The position numbers were made by a program, and so were the translations under genes. A stretch of DNA of 15,532 bases from NCBI GenBank assembly GCA_035555595.1, contig DATMGK010000082.1:1-15532 (forward strand), given 5' to 3'. Source of the stretch: Croceibacterium_A sp035555595 (lineage in GTDB: Bacteria; Pseudomonadota; Alphaproteobacteria; Sphingomonadales; Sphingomonadaceae). The notes beneath the pieces were generated by a model, which searched no databases, was not told the origin of the DNA, and was given only the letters and a program-made list of their open reading frames with translations. Of the stretch, positions 7,608-13,842 are shown one piece after another; positions within the stretch are counted from its first letter, which is position 1; each line of letters starts with the position of its first letter.

Positions 7608-9247
7608 GCGAACAGGCCGTGGATGTACCAGGCAGGGCCGCTCGTCTCACGTTCGTAAAGGCCGTGCCGGAACAGCCAGAAGCGACGGCCGCGCGTATCC
7701 TCTACCCGGAAATAGTCACGAGTGAGAAGCGTTCGGCTGAGGCGTAAGTGAGCGGCTTGATCCGCATCCGCCGCCACATCCTCATCATCCCGCGATTTTC
7801 GCACGGTGGAGGACTCGGGATCGGGCAAGCGTTCCACCGGCACTCGCCACCATTCGCCAGCGATGCGCTCAGGACCCTCGAAGCGCGTGACTTCATGCAT
7901 GGCGCGACGCCAGCGGAATCGCCTAGGCGGCCCGTCAGGCACCTCTGCCAGAACCTCGACAGGTTGAGGTGGATCGAACAGGTGAAGCGGACGTAGCGGA
8001 GGCTCACCGACAGGCGATATTGGCCAGGGGGTGGGATCGCCTGCTTCGATAGCGGGCAGCGACAACACCTGTTGCTCGGGAATATGCGTATCTCGCCGGA
8101 CAAAACGTCGAACGCGGTCCCGCCCCAACCTTGCGCTCAACCGGTCGATCAGAGCAGCCATCGCTTCGTCGCTCAGGTTGCCACCTTCCAGCGCTAGCTG
8201 GGAAGGTCCGAATGGTTCGACTGTCGGGACCGCCAATCGAATCAGATCGAATCCGAAGCCGGGATCGATCGGATCGGCAAGCGTATCGATCCGCTCACGA
8301 AGCAGACGCAAGGTAACGGCAGGATCGCGAGTGGGTAATCCGGTCTGGATCGCAATCTCACGCATGGCTCCATCGCTGCGATAGAGCCGAGCGACGAAAC
8401 TCCGTCCGCCCTCACGTCGTTCTTCCAACACCCTGGCAGCTTCGCGGACGAGATCGTCCACTGCCATCAGGACATCTTCTGTGCGGGCAATGGGTTCGGC
8501 AAAACGCCGCTCAAAAATCAACGCGGGGAGTACCCGGCGAGGAGAGATGCGACTGTCGGCATGGCCCAGTAGACGATCGAGCGTCGCCACCATCTCCGCA
8601 CCGAACCGTGCGGCAAGCGGAGCCATTGGGCGAGCAACGAGATCGCCAATTGTCTTGAGACCGGCGCGGCGGAGCGCCGTTTCGGCTTCATCCGAAAGAC
8701 GCAATGCGGCAATGGAAAGGCCGCGGAGGGCCTGATGTTCGTTGGCTGCAGGCACTGTCTGGAAACGGGCCAGCGCCTGCGCTGCCTCGGCCGTTCCGGC
8801 GAAGGCATGTCTCAGGGTCAGCCCGGCTCCACCCAAGCGCCGCTCGACCTCCGCCGCAAGCGCCGCTTCCCCACCCGACAGATGCGCACATCCTGTAATG
8901 TCGAGCGTCACACCATCGGGTGGGTCGAGCGCGACCATCGGCGTCCAACGGTCGCAGCTATCGGCGATACGCTCCAGCCAGAGTCGGTCGGCATGACTAT
9001 CCTGCTCGATCGCGCCGAGTTCCGGAACGCGCGCACGCGCATCCGCCAATGTCAGACCAGTAGTGAGGCCGAGACGAAGCGCATGAGAATCAAGCGCCAC
9101 GATACGTATCGCGCCACGCTGCTTTTCGACGAAGGAGAGCGGAGAATTATTCGCCGCGGGACCGTGTGTTCCGCGCCAGCGATCTGCCGAGAGAAGCGGA
9201 AACCATAGTGCCAGATAGCGTCGTATCGCTGAACCTGTTTCGGTCAC
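7604..9247 (-). CDS. imuB: ImuB, Y-family polymerase-like mutasome hub protein
   Basis: ImuB is a catalytically inactive Y-family polymerase relative that links DnaE2 and ImuA to the beta sliding clamp during SOS mutagenesis. With GTG at 9247 as start the product has 547 residues. It opens TETGSAIRRYLALWFPLLSADRW, the usual ImuB beginning. The acidic residues that bind metal in active Y-family enzymes are missing: the first motif reads YLALWFPLL, and the second reads LDPPDG where active enzymes have an SIDE-like motif. Helix-hairpin-helix-like sequence (LRRAGLKTIGDLVARP) lies near 190-210. QLALEG at 350-355 sits where the clamp-binding motif is expected. The C-terminal RFWLFRHGLYER...WYIHGLFA is typical of the family. 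The open frame continues upstream to 9490, but that part only shadows imuA. The start lies inside imuA (about 100 nt shared) after the purine-rich GGAATGGGATC. The end overlaps the dnaE2 start by 4 nt. Confidence 0.93.
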   Translation of the reverse strand: MTETGSAIRRYLALWFPLLSADRWRGTHGPAANNSPLSFVEKQRGAIRIVALDSHALRLGLTTGLTLADARARVPELGAIEQDSHADRLWLERIADSCDRWTPMVALDPPDGVTLDITGCAHLSGGEAALAAEVERRLGGAGLTLRHAFAGTAEAAQALARFQTVPAANEHQALRGLSIAALRLSDEAETALRRAGLKTIGDLVARPMAPLAARFGAEMVATLDRLLGHADSRISPRRVLPALIFERRFAEPIARTEDVLMAVDDLVREAARVLEERREGGRSFVARLYRSDGAMREIAIQTGLPTRDPAVTLRLLRERIDTLADPIDPGFGFDLIRLAVPTVEPFGPSQLALEGGNLSDEAMAALIDRLSARLGRDRVRRFVRRDTHIPEQQVLSLPAIEAGDPTPWPISPVGEPPLRPLHLFDPPQPVEVLAEVPDGPPRRFRWRRAMHEVTRFEGPERIAGEWWRVPVERLPDPESSTVRKSRDDEDVAADADQAAHLRLSRTLLTRDYFRVEDTRGRRFWLFRHGLYERETSGPAWYIHGLFA

Positions 9248-9911
9248 GATCCCATTCCAGATACCAGGTGCCGCCATCCGGACGACCGCGCTGACGCAGC
9301 AATTCGACCATGAAAGAAGGGCGGCCGGGCGCTTCGGCATCCAATGCCGTAGAAGGCGCAGTGTGAACGCTCCAACGCGTCTGTGCGGCGCTCGGACTGG
9401 GTTCCGCCTCCAAACGCAGAAGCAGGATAGTGACGCCTGACGCTTCTGCCGCCAGTGCCAACCGCCGGCTTGCGGTAAGGTCGAGCGCACGCGGACTGCG
9501 CCATAACTCGATCACTGCTACGCCCACCGAAGAGCAACGAACCACATCGACCGCCGCCCGCAGCAGCGTCACCGGATCGGGCAAAGCGACCAGCACCATT
9601 CCTCTCGGATCGATCCCGATCTCCGCTAATCCCGGCGGATAGAGACTGGCCTGTCGCTCCGCCCCTTCCTCGCGCAGCCAGAACAAAGGGTCTTCTCCTT
9701 GGCTGAGAAGACATGCCAACATCGCCGTGAAACCCGTCGCGCTGCTGTTGTCCCCGGGGTCTATCGCAAACAACTCGTGCAATCGTCCGCGAGCCAGCCC
9801 GCCGTCGATTGCTGTATCGAGCTGGGTATGGCCAAGAGGCGCCGGAGCACGCACGGCCCCTTGCTTCTCGATCCGAGCGGCCTTCCTTCGCAAAGCGCAT
9901 AGTACATCCAC
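9147..9911 (-). CDS. imuA: ImuA, RecA-like mutasome accessory protein
   Basis: ImuA is a RecA/SulA-like protein required, with ImuB and DnaE2, for damage-induced mutagenesis. Family features seen: an N-terminal LRRKAARIEKQG helix, HTQLDTAIDGGLARGRLHELFA, a degenerate P-loop region (PGDNSSATGFTAMLACLLSQ), PLFWLREE, and the C-terminal TWYLEWDRDRNRF. The frame is open to 9974, with ATGs at 9965, 9947 and 9938 and GTGs at 9935 and 9911. I prefer GTG at 9911 (254 aa): the LexA box (9930-9944) and the -10 element cover the ATGs, AGGCG lies 5 bases upstream, and homology starts right there. A start at 9935 cannot be excluded. The last 101 nt overlap imuB in another frame. It is the first gene of the SOS operon. 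Confidence 0.88.
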   Translation of the reverse strand: MDVLCALRRKAARIEKQGAVRAPAPLGHTQLDTAIDGGLARGRLHELFAIDPGDNSSATGFTAMLACLLSQGEDPLFWLREEGAERQASLYPPGLAEIGIDPRGMVLVALPDPVTLLRAAVDVVRCSSVGVAVIELWRSPRALDLTASRRLALAAEASGVTILLLRLEAEPSPSAAQTRWSVHTAPSTALDAEAPGRPSFMVELLRQRGRPDGGTWYLEWDRDRNRFSDTTLSGTMVSASLGRSLARNTRSRGE

Positions 9912-9929
9912 CGATTCGCCTGTGGATTT

Positions 9930-9944
9930 GTTCACCATATGTTC
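9930..9944. promoter_or_regulatory. LexA (SOS) box of the imuA-imuB-dnaE2 operon
   Basis: GTTCACCATATGTTC matches the alphaproteobacterial LexA consensus GTTC-N7-GTTC exactly; read on the minus strand it is GAAC-N7-GAAC. It lies just downstream of the predicted -10 element of imuA, where bound LexA would block initiation. Confidence 0.88.
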
Positions 9945-9968
9945 CATATCAGATATAGGGAACATATG
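9936..9968. repeat. Large inverted repeat at the imuA operator
   Basis: CATATGTTCC (9936-9945) and GGAACATATG (9959-9968) are perfect 10-bp inverted arms. Between them lies a second dyad, ATATC-A-GATAT (9946-9956). The left arm contains the second GTTC half of the LexA box; the right arm lies in the -35/-10 spacer. The element is far more symmetric than a plain GTTC direct repeat requires. Confidence 0.8.
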
Positions 9969-9974
9969 TGTCAA
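9946..9974 (-). promoter_or_regulatory. Predicted sigma-70-type promoter of imuA
   Basis: On the minus strand a perfect -35 TTGACA (9974-9969) is followed after 17 bases by TGATAT (9951-9946), a weak -10. Transcription would start near 9940, inside the LexA box and about 30 bases before the GTG at 9911. Confidence 0.6.
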
Positions 9975-10151
9975 GCTCGACCGGTATGCGGCGCCTCAAA
10001 TCTTCGGCTCAAAAAAGTGGTCAGATCGATCCGCGATCGTTCGCCAGTAAGCTTGATAGGCTGGAATACGGCATTGGCCGCGTGCTGCCTCTAAGCACAG
10101 CGACGGGCGTGTCCAAAGCCACGCCAGCAGTTTTTCTCTTTTGTTAGAGAA

Positions 10152-10228
10152 TGGCGCGCCCGAAAGGATTCGAACCTCTGACCCCCAGATTCGTAGTCTG
10201 GTGCTCTATCCAGCTGAGCTACGGGCGC
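10152..10228 (-). tRNA. tRNA-Arg (anticodon ACG)
   Basis: The 77-nt minus-strand sequence folds as a full cloverleaf. The acceptor GCGCCCG/CGGGCGC pairs perfectly with discriminator G and an encoded CCA. The D stem is GCTC/GAGC, the anticodon stem CCAGA/TCTGG carries loop CTACGAA, and the T arm is AGAGG-TTCGAAT-CCTTT. The anticodon ACG is at 10194-10192. It reads CGN arginine codons after A34 is deaminated to inosine by TadA. It lies 30 bases downstream of the mutT-like gene on the same strand. I saw no integrase and no repeat of its 3' end in the window, so there is no sign that it is an element insertion site here. Confidence 0.97.
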
Positions 10229-10258
10229 GCATTGGAGGGCGGCACATAGGCAGGGATG

Positions 10259-10711
10259 TCAGGCTTGGCAATAGCCTTCCGCTCCCTGATTCAACAGCTT
10301 TTGCAAGAGCACCCGATCCATGGCTGCCAATGGCAGGGAAGCAGCCTCCTCAGCAGTGAACCAAGCCCATTGCTGACCTTCGCGGGATTCGGGATTACCT
10401 GACCAGGTGGCAGATCTGTAAAGCATCAGGACAATGCCGGGACGGCCCGGTTGCGGCGCTTCCTCCGCAAAACTTGCCGGTTGAAGACCCATTTCTTCCA
10501 GTTCCAGTCCGAGCTCCTCCCGAACCTCACGGCAGAGTGCAAGTCTTGGAGATTCAAGGGATTCCACTTTGCCGCCGGGAAACTCCCACTGCCCGGAATG
10601 ACGCTTGCCAGGCAGCGCCTGTTGCAGGAGCAGACGCCCGTCAGCGTCCATTACGGCGGCAGCCACCACCAGCAGAAATGTCGGAGAATTTTCCACGTTA
10701 ACCGACCGCAT
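10259..10711 (-). CDS. mutT: MutT-type NUDIX hydrolase (8-oxo-dGTP diphosphatase)
   Basis: The 150-residue protein has a perfect NUDIX box, G47-x5-E53-x7-R61-E62-V-R-E65-E66-L-G68-L, with the MutT-like lead-in GKRHSGQWEFPGGKVE. MutT enzymes hydrolyse 8-oxo-dGTP to the monophosphate in the cytoplasm and so prevent A:T to C:G transversions. The C-terminal QQWAWFTAEEAASLPL...DRVLLQKL is also MutT-like. The open frame reaches 10912, but the upstream part overlaps the flp gene on the other strand and shows no homology. ATG at 10711 gives the expected N-terminus (TFLLVVAAAVMDADGRLLLQQ) although its Shine-Dalgarno sequence is weak; a GTG at 10696 is an alternative. Substrate choice among NUDIX enzymes is inferred, not proven. 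The gene is divergent from flp across about 67 bp, which contain an imperfect dyad (AGCTTTCG at 10714, CGAAAAGCT at 10736). Confidence 0.87.
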   Translation of the reverse strand: MRSVNVENSPTFLLVVAAAVMDADGRLLLQQALPGKRHSGQWEFPGGKVESLESPRLALCREVREELGLELEEMGLQPASFAEEAPQPGRPGIVLMLYRSATWSGNPESREGQQWAWFTAEEAASLPLAAMDRVLLQKLLNQGAEGYCQA

Positions 10712-10778
10712 CAAGCTTTCGTTAGCAGCACAATGCGAAAAGCTGGCCATCGGACCGCACATTTCCGGGGGGAAACCG

Positions 10779-10961
10779 ATGAGTGGAAGCCATACCGTCA
10801 AAAGACTGCTGCGGGATGACCGCGGGGCGACCGCCATCGAGTACGGTCTGATAGTGGCATTGATCGCTCTGGGGGCTCTGGTCGCCTTTGAAGGCTTGGG
10901 CACAGGGAGCAACGGGCTGTGGGGTGACGTGGCGGATCAAGCCACGCAAGCCATGTCTTAG
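10779..10961 (+). CDS. Flp family type IVb prepilin, first copy
   Basis: This 60-residue protein has a short basic leader (KRLLRDDRG) and the Flp processing motif, with cleavage expected after Gly16 before ATAIEYGLI. Glu and Tyr then fall at mature positions 5 and 6, followed by a hydrophobic helix (GLIVALIALGALVAF). Such subunits are cleaved by a CpaA-type peptidase and assembled by the Tad machinery into adhesive pili. ATG at 10779 follows a GGGGGGA ribosome binding site at 10767-10773. The tail after the helix (EGLGTGSNGLWGDVADQATQAMS) is clearly different from the next copy, with a Gly-rich stretch and a Trp. No tad or cpa gene is present in the window. It may be a minor pilin; that is inference. 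Confidence 0.9.
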   Translation: MSGSHTVKRLLRDDRGATAIEYGLIVALIALGALVAFEGLGTGSNGLWGDVADQATQAMS

Positions 10962-10996
10962 CCCTTTCTAAACCAATGCCAGATTAAAGTGAGAAC

Positions 10997-11023
10997 GCTT
11001 GATCCGAATGCAGGGGGTCAAGC
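10997..11023 (+). promoter_or_regulatory. Leader hairpin before the second flp gene
   Basis: GCTTGATCC (10997-11005) can pair with GGGTCAAGC (11015-11023), nine pairs including one G-U, with a 9-nt loop. It ends 16 bases before the AGGAG ribosome binding site of the second pilin. It could set the relative amounts of the two pilin transcripts or stabilise a processed mRNA. No T tract follows. Confidence 0.35.
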
Positions 11024-11051
11024 CGGGTATCGAAGAACCAGGAGACCAACC

Positions 11052-11219
11052 ATGAAGTTCATCAACAAGCTGCTGCGCGACGAAGCCGGCGCCACCGCCA
11101 TCGAATACGGCCTGATTGCCGCCCTTATCGCCGTTGCCGCGATCACCGCGATGGGCGCCCTTGGCGACCAGCTGTCGTCGACGTTCACCGAAGTTGCTAC
11201 GGGCATGGAAAACGCCTAA
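11052..11219 (+). CDS. Flp family type IVb prepilin, second copy (probable major pilin)
   Basis: This 55-residue prepilin has leader MKFINKLLRDEAG, cleavage expected after Gly13, the motif ATAIEYGLIAALIAVAAITAM with Glu and Tyr at mature positions 5 and 6, and the usual Flp tail LGDQLSSTFTEVATGMENA. ATG at 11052 has AGGAG at 11040-11044, 7 bases upstream, so the longer frame back to 10989 is not used. It is close to the canonical major Flp pilin in alphaproteobacteria. It lies 90 bp downstream of the first copy in the same direction, and a strong terminator follows immediately, so the two genes form a closed transcription unit separate from any tad operon. Confidence 0.94.
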   Translation: MKFINKLLRDEAGATAIEYGLIAALIAVAAITAMGALGDQLSSTFTEVATGMENA

Positions 11220-11236
11220 AGCCTAAAGCTAGAAAC

Positions 11237-11272
11237 AAAGGGCGGCGAGGAAACTCGCCGCCCTTTTTCTTT
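11237..11272 (+). terminator. Strong intrinsic terminator after the flp pair
   Basis: AAAGGGCGGCGAG (11237-11249), loop GAAA, then CTCGCCGCCCTTT give a 13-bp perfect stem running into a T run. Mirrored A residues upstream give TTTGTTTC on the minus strand, so it can also end transcription of the M48 protease gene, whose stop is at 11281. Confidence 0.95.
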
Positions 11273-11280
11273 GCGTGCCG

Positions 11281-12771
11281 TCAGCGGCCGCGCACCACGA
11301 TCTTGTATCGCTGCCCGGGCACGACTTGGGCATTCGACGCCAATCCGTTCAGCACACGGAAGCGCGCTTCCTGCGCATCGGTATAGGCCATGCGCCGCGC
11401 CAGCGTCTGCACCGTATCTCCGCGCGCCGCGGTGACAACGTCGAGCTGTCGCGGCACCACTTGCGCCGCCTCTGCCTGGCTTATCCGGCGCATCGAATTG
11501 AACATCGAATTGAATACCGAAGCCCGGCCGGCTGGGGTTATCGCGGCGAAGTGAAACGCCTGATTGCGACCGAATTCATAGGCGATCACGGTCACATCCA
11601 CCGTACTCTGCCCGGTATTAGCGCGCGCAGTGCCATACAGCACCGGCAGCCCATTTATGGTCGAACGCTGGAGCGATTGCGGCGTCAACTGCGCGTTCTG
11701 TCCTGCGATCGACTGGAAAACCTGCCGCACATAGGTTTCCAGATTACCGTTGTAGGCTGCGGTGGAAAGTTGCGCCTGCCCGCCCTGCCCGCTGATCGAA
11801 ACGGCATCGGTTCCATTGACCATGTAATAGCCGCTTGGAACACTGAAGGTCAGCCTCATCTCGGGATGAATGAAGGCATTACCCTCAATCACACCTTGTT
11901 TCGGATCATCACCGTACATCAAACCATCGATACGGGTCAGGAAGGTGTCCCGATTGGTGATGCCTGTCCCATTGCCCGCACGCGTCAGCGCCGCCCGCAC
12001 GCGGCTCGCCGGATCGGGGTGAGTAGACGCCCAGGCCGGGATGTTCGCATTGTCCCGCCCTTGCAACTGGGCGTCGAGCGAATTCTGCGCCGCCAAACTT
12101 TGCAGCAAGGTGGCCATGGCGCGTGGATCATAACCAGCGCCATTAAGATACTGGATACCGAGATTGTCAGCCTCGGTCTCCTGCCCACGAGAGTATTTCA
12201 ACGTGGCGAGTTGAGGAACGGTGGAAGCGATCTGCTGGCCCAACTGGCCCAACTGGCTGTTCCCCAGAAGGACACCTGAAAGGATCGTGCCCAGCGCACC
12301 AAGCAGGCTGTTGCGCTGCGCCCTCTGCTGACGCTGCGCGGAATGCCGGGCGGCAACGTGGCCCACCTCGTGCCCCAGAACGCCGGCCAGCTCCGCCTCG
12401 TTATTCATCAGGGATACGAGCTGGCGAGTGATGTAAACATAGCCGCCAGGGATCGCAAAAGCGTTATCGACCGAGCTGTTGAGCAGCGTCACGGTGAAGG
12501 CAGACTGGGAATTGGCCAGCCCGGAATGAACGGCGATATTCTTGCCGATCTGTTCCACATAGCTCGCCTGCGGCCCCGTCATTGCGCCGCCGAATTCGCG
12601 CAGGAACTGGGGATGATACTCCGCCCCCTGCTGAGCCTCCGCAGCGGTAATCGCTCCACCTGATCGTTGAGCCTGCGCCTGCTGAGGCGCGGTGGCGCAT
12701 GCGATCAGCGCGAAAGTGGCAACGCCAACGGCTGCAGCCCCTTTCATGCGGCGCTGTACGGATTTGGGCAT
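11281..12771 (-). CDS. M48 family metalloprotease lipoprotein with C-terminal LysM-like domain
   Basis: The 496-residue protein starts at ATG 12771, preceded by AAGGAG at 12778-12783; the frame extends to 12834 without a comparable site. The N-terminus is a lipoprotein signal: basic MPKSVQRRMK, hydrophobic stretch, and lipobox LIAC with Cys25. The peptidase domain holds HEVGH at 134-138 (two zinc ligands and the catalytic Glu) and ETEAD starting at Glu198 (third ligand). SSVDNAFAIPGGYVYITRQLV precedes them, as in the BepA/LoiP group of periplasmic proteases. A middle domain of unknown role follows. About the last 50 residues (DVVTAARGDTVQTLARRM...VVPGQRYKIVV) look like a LysM peptidoglycan-binding fold. 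The likely job is quality control of envelope or outer-membrane proteins, anchored near the cell wall; this is inferred from the family. A 95-bp gap separates it from accA. Confidence 0.92.
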   Translation of the reverse strand: MPKSVQRRMKGAAAVGVATFALIACATAPQQAQAQRSGGAITAAEAQQGAEYHPQFLREFGGAMTGPQASYVEQIGKNIAVHSGLANSQSAFTVTLLNSSVDNAFAIPGGYVYITRQLVSLMNNEAELAGVLGHEVGHVAARHSAQRQQRAQRNSLLGALGTILSGVLLGNSQLGQLGQQIASTVPQLATLKYSRGQETEADNLGIQYLNGAGYDPRAMATLLQSLAAQNSLDAQLQGRDNANIPAWASTHPDPASRVRAALTRAGNGTGITNRDTFLTRIDGLMYGDDPKQGVIEGNAFIHPEMRLTFSVPSGYYMVNGTDAVSISGQGGQAQLSTAAYNGNLETYVRQVFQSIAGQNAQLTPQSLQRSTINGLPVLYGTARANTGQSTVDVTVIAYEFGRNQAFHFAAITPAGRASVFNSMFNSMRRISQAEAAQVVPRQLDVVTAARGDTVQTLARRMAYTDAQEARFRVLNGLASNAQVVPGQRYKIVVRGR

Positions 12772-12846
12772 CTCTAGCTCCTTGCTGAGGCCTTCTTGCG
12801 AAGCCTGTGCGTTGCTGGACATTCCCCCGGACAACCCAGTTTCAAT

Positions 12847-12862
12847 GCGGGGCGTTCCCCGC
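12847..12862 (-). terminator. Compact GC hairpin just after accA
   Basis: GCGGGG-AACG-CCCCGC (minus strand) forms a 6-bp all-GC stem with a 4-nt loop beginning 4 bases after the accA stop codon. The following ATTGAAAC has no T run, so termination is uncertain; it may reduce read-through into the M48 gene or protect the 3' end. Confidence 0.45.
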
Positions 12863-12866
12863 CGGT

Positions 12867-13832
12867 TTAACGACGCCTGCCTTTGACCGCATCACCCATG
12901 GCAAGGAACCGATCCTCACGCAGGCGGCGCAACTGCTTCGCCGACTTGCCTGAAAGCGCATCGAGTTCCTCGCCAATAGTCTGTGCGAGTGTGTCAATCG
13001 CCGCGAGCGGATCGCGCTGGGCGCCACCGGCAGGCTCCGGCACGATACGGTCGACCACGCCAAGCTGAACCAGATCCTGCGCGGTCATTTTCATGGCTTC
13101 CGCCGCCAGAGGCGCCTTTTCAGCGGTTCGCCAGAGGATGGATGCACATCCCTCAGGCGAGATGACCGAATAGACTGCATGTTCAAACATCAGTACTCGT
13201 TCGGCGCTCGCCAATGCCACGGCGCCGCCCGATCCGCCCTCGCCCACGATCACCGCAACCATCGGGACGGGCAGCGCAAGGCAAGCCTCGGTTGAACGGG
13301 CGATAGCTTCGGCCTGCCCACGTTCCTCTGCCTCTACGCCGGGAAACGCCCCAGAAGTATCGACAAGCGTTACCACCGGCAGGCCAAAGCGACCGGCCAT
13401 TTCCATCAGGCGAATGGCCTTGCGATAGCCCTCTGGCTTGCCCATGCCGAAATTGTGGGCAAGCCGGCTCTGGGTATCGTTACCCTTCTCGTGCCCGATC
13501 AACATGATCCTGCGGCCGCCCAGCGTGGCAAGGCCACCCATTATCGCCAGATCGTCACCATAGTGGCGGTCACCGCCGAGCGGCACGAAATCCTCGAACG
13601 CGGTTTCCACATAATCGCGGAAATGCGGGCGCGCCGGATGCCGGGCCACCTGGGTCTTCTGCCACGGGGTTAGCGAGGCATAAGTGCTGCTAAGCAGGTC
13701 GGCGCTTTTGGCTTCAAGCCGGGCGAGCTCTGACGAGATATCCACGTCATCGCCCGCAGAGGCTTCACGCAGTTCAGCGATGCGGGCCTCAAGCTCCGCG
13801 ACCGGCTTCTCGAATTCGAGATAGGAAATCAT
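12867..13832 (-). CDS. accA: Acetyl-CoA carboxylase carboxyltransferase subunit alpha
   Basis: AccA pairs with AccD to move the carboxyl group from biotin-BCCP to acetyl-CoA, giving malonyl-CoA, the first committed step of fatty-acid synthesis in the cytoplasm. The 321-residue length fits the family (E. coli 319). Recognisable segments in order: N-terminal helical LEFEKPVAELEARIAEL, ARHPARPHFRDYVETAFEDF, the crotonase-fold block GRRIMLIGHEKG, NFGMGKPEGYRKAIRLMEMA, VTLVDTSGAFPGVEAEERGQ, the glycine-rich GEGGSGGA, and SVISPEGCASILWR. ATG at 13832 begins MISYLEFEKP, the normal AccA start; the frame extends further upstream but only shadows xerD. The gene begins 10 bases after the xerD stop, so the two are probably co-transcribed, although its own Shine-Dalgarno sequence is weak. 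Confidence 0.97.
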   Translation of the reverse strand: MISYLEFEKPVAELEARIAELREASAGDDVDISSELARLEAKSADLLSSTYASLTPWQKTQVARHPARPHFRDYVETAFEDFVPLGGDRHYGDDLAIMGGLATLGGRRIMLIGHEKGNDTQSRLAHNFGMGKPEGYRKAIRLMEMAGRFGLPVVTLVDTSGAFPGVEAEERGQAEAIARSTEACLALPVPMVAVIVGEGGSGGAVALASAERVLMFEHAVYSVISPEGCASILWRTAEKAPLAAEAMKMTAQDLVQLGVVDRIVPEPAGGAQRDPLAAIDTLAQTIGEELDALSGKSAKQLRRLREDRFLAMGDAVKGRRR

Positions 13833-13842
13833 CGCAAGGGCG

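Noticed and set aside
10130..10150. Possible terminator near the tRNA 3' end (TTCTCT ... AGAGAA with a T run)
   Set aside because: The T run precedes the stem on the plus strand and becomes an A run after the stem on the minus strand, so it is in the wrong place to terminate either direction.
10152..10228. tRNA-Arg as an attachment site for an integrated element
   Set aside because: No integrase next to it, no repeated tRNA 3' end in the window, and neighbours are ordinary core genes. The XerD-like recombinase is a housekeeping Xer protein.
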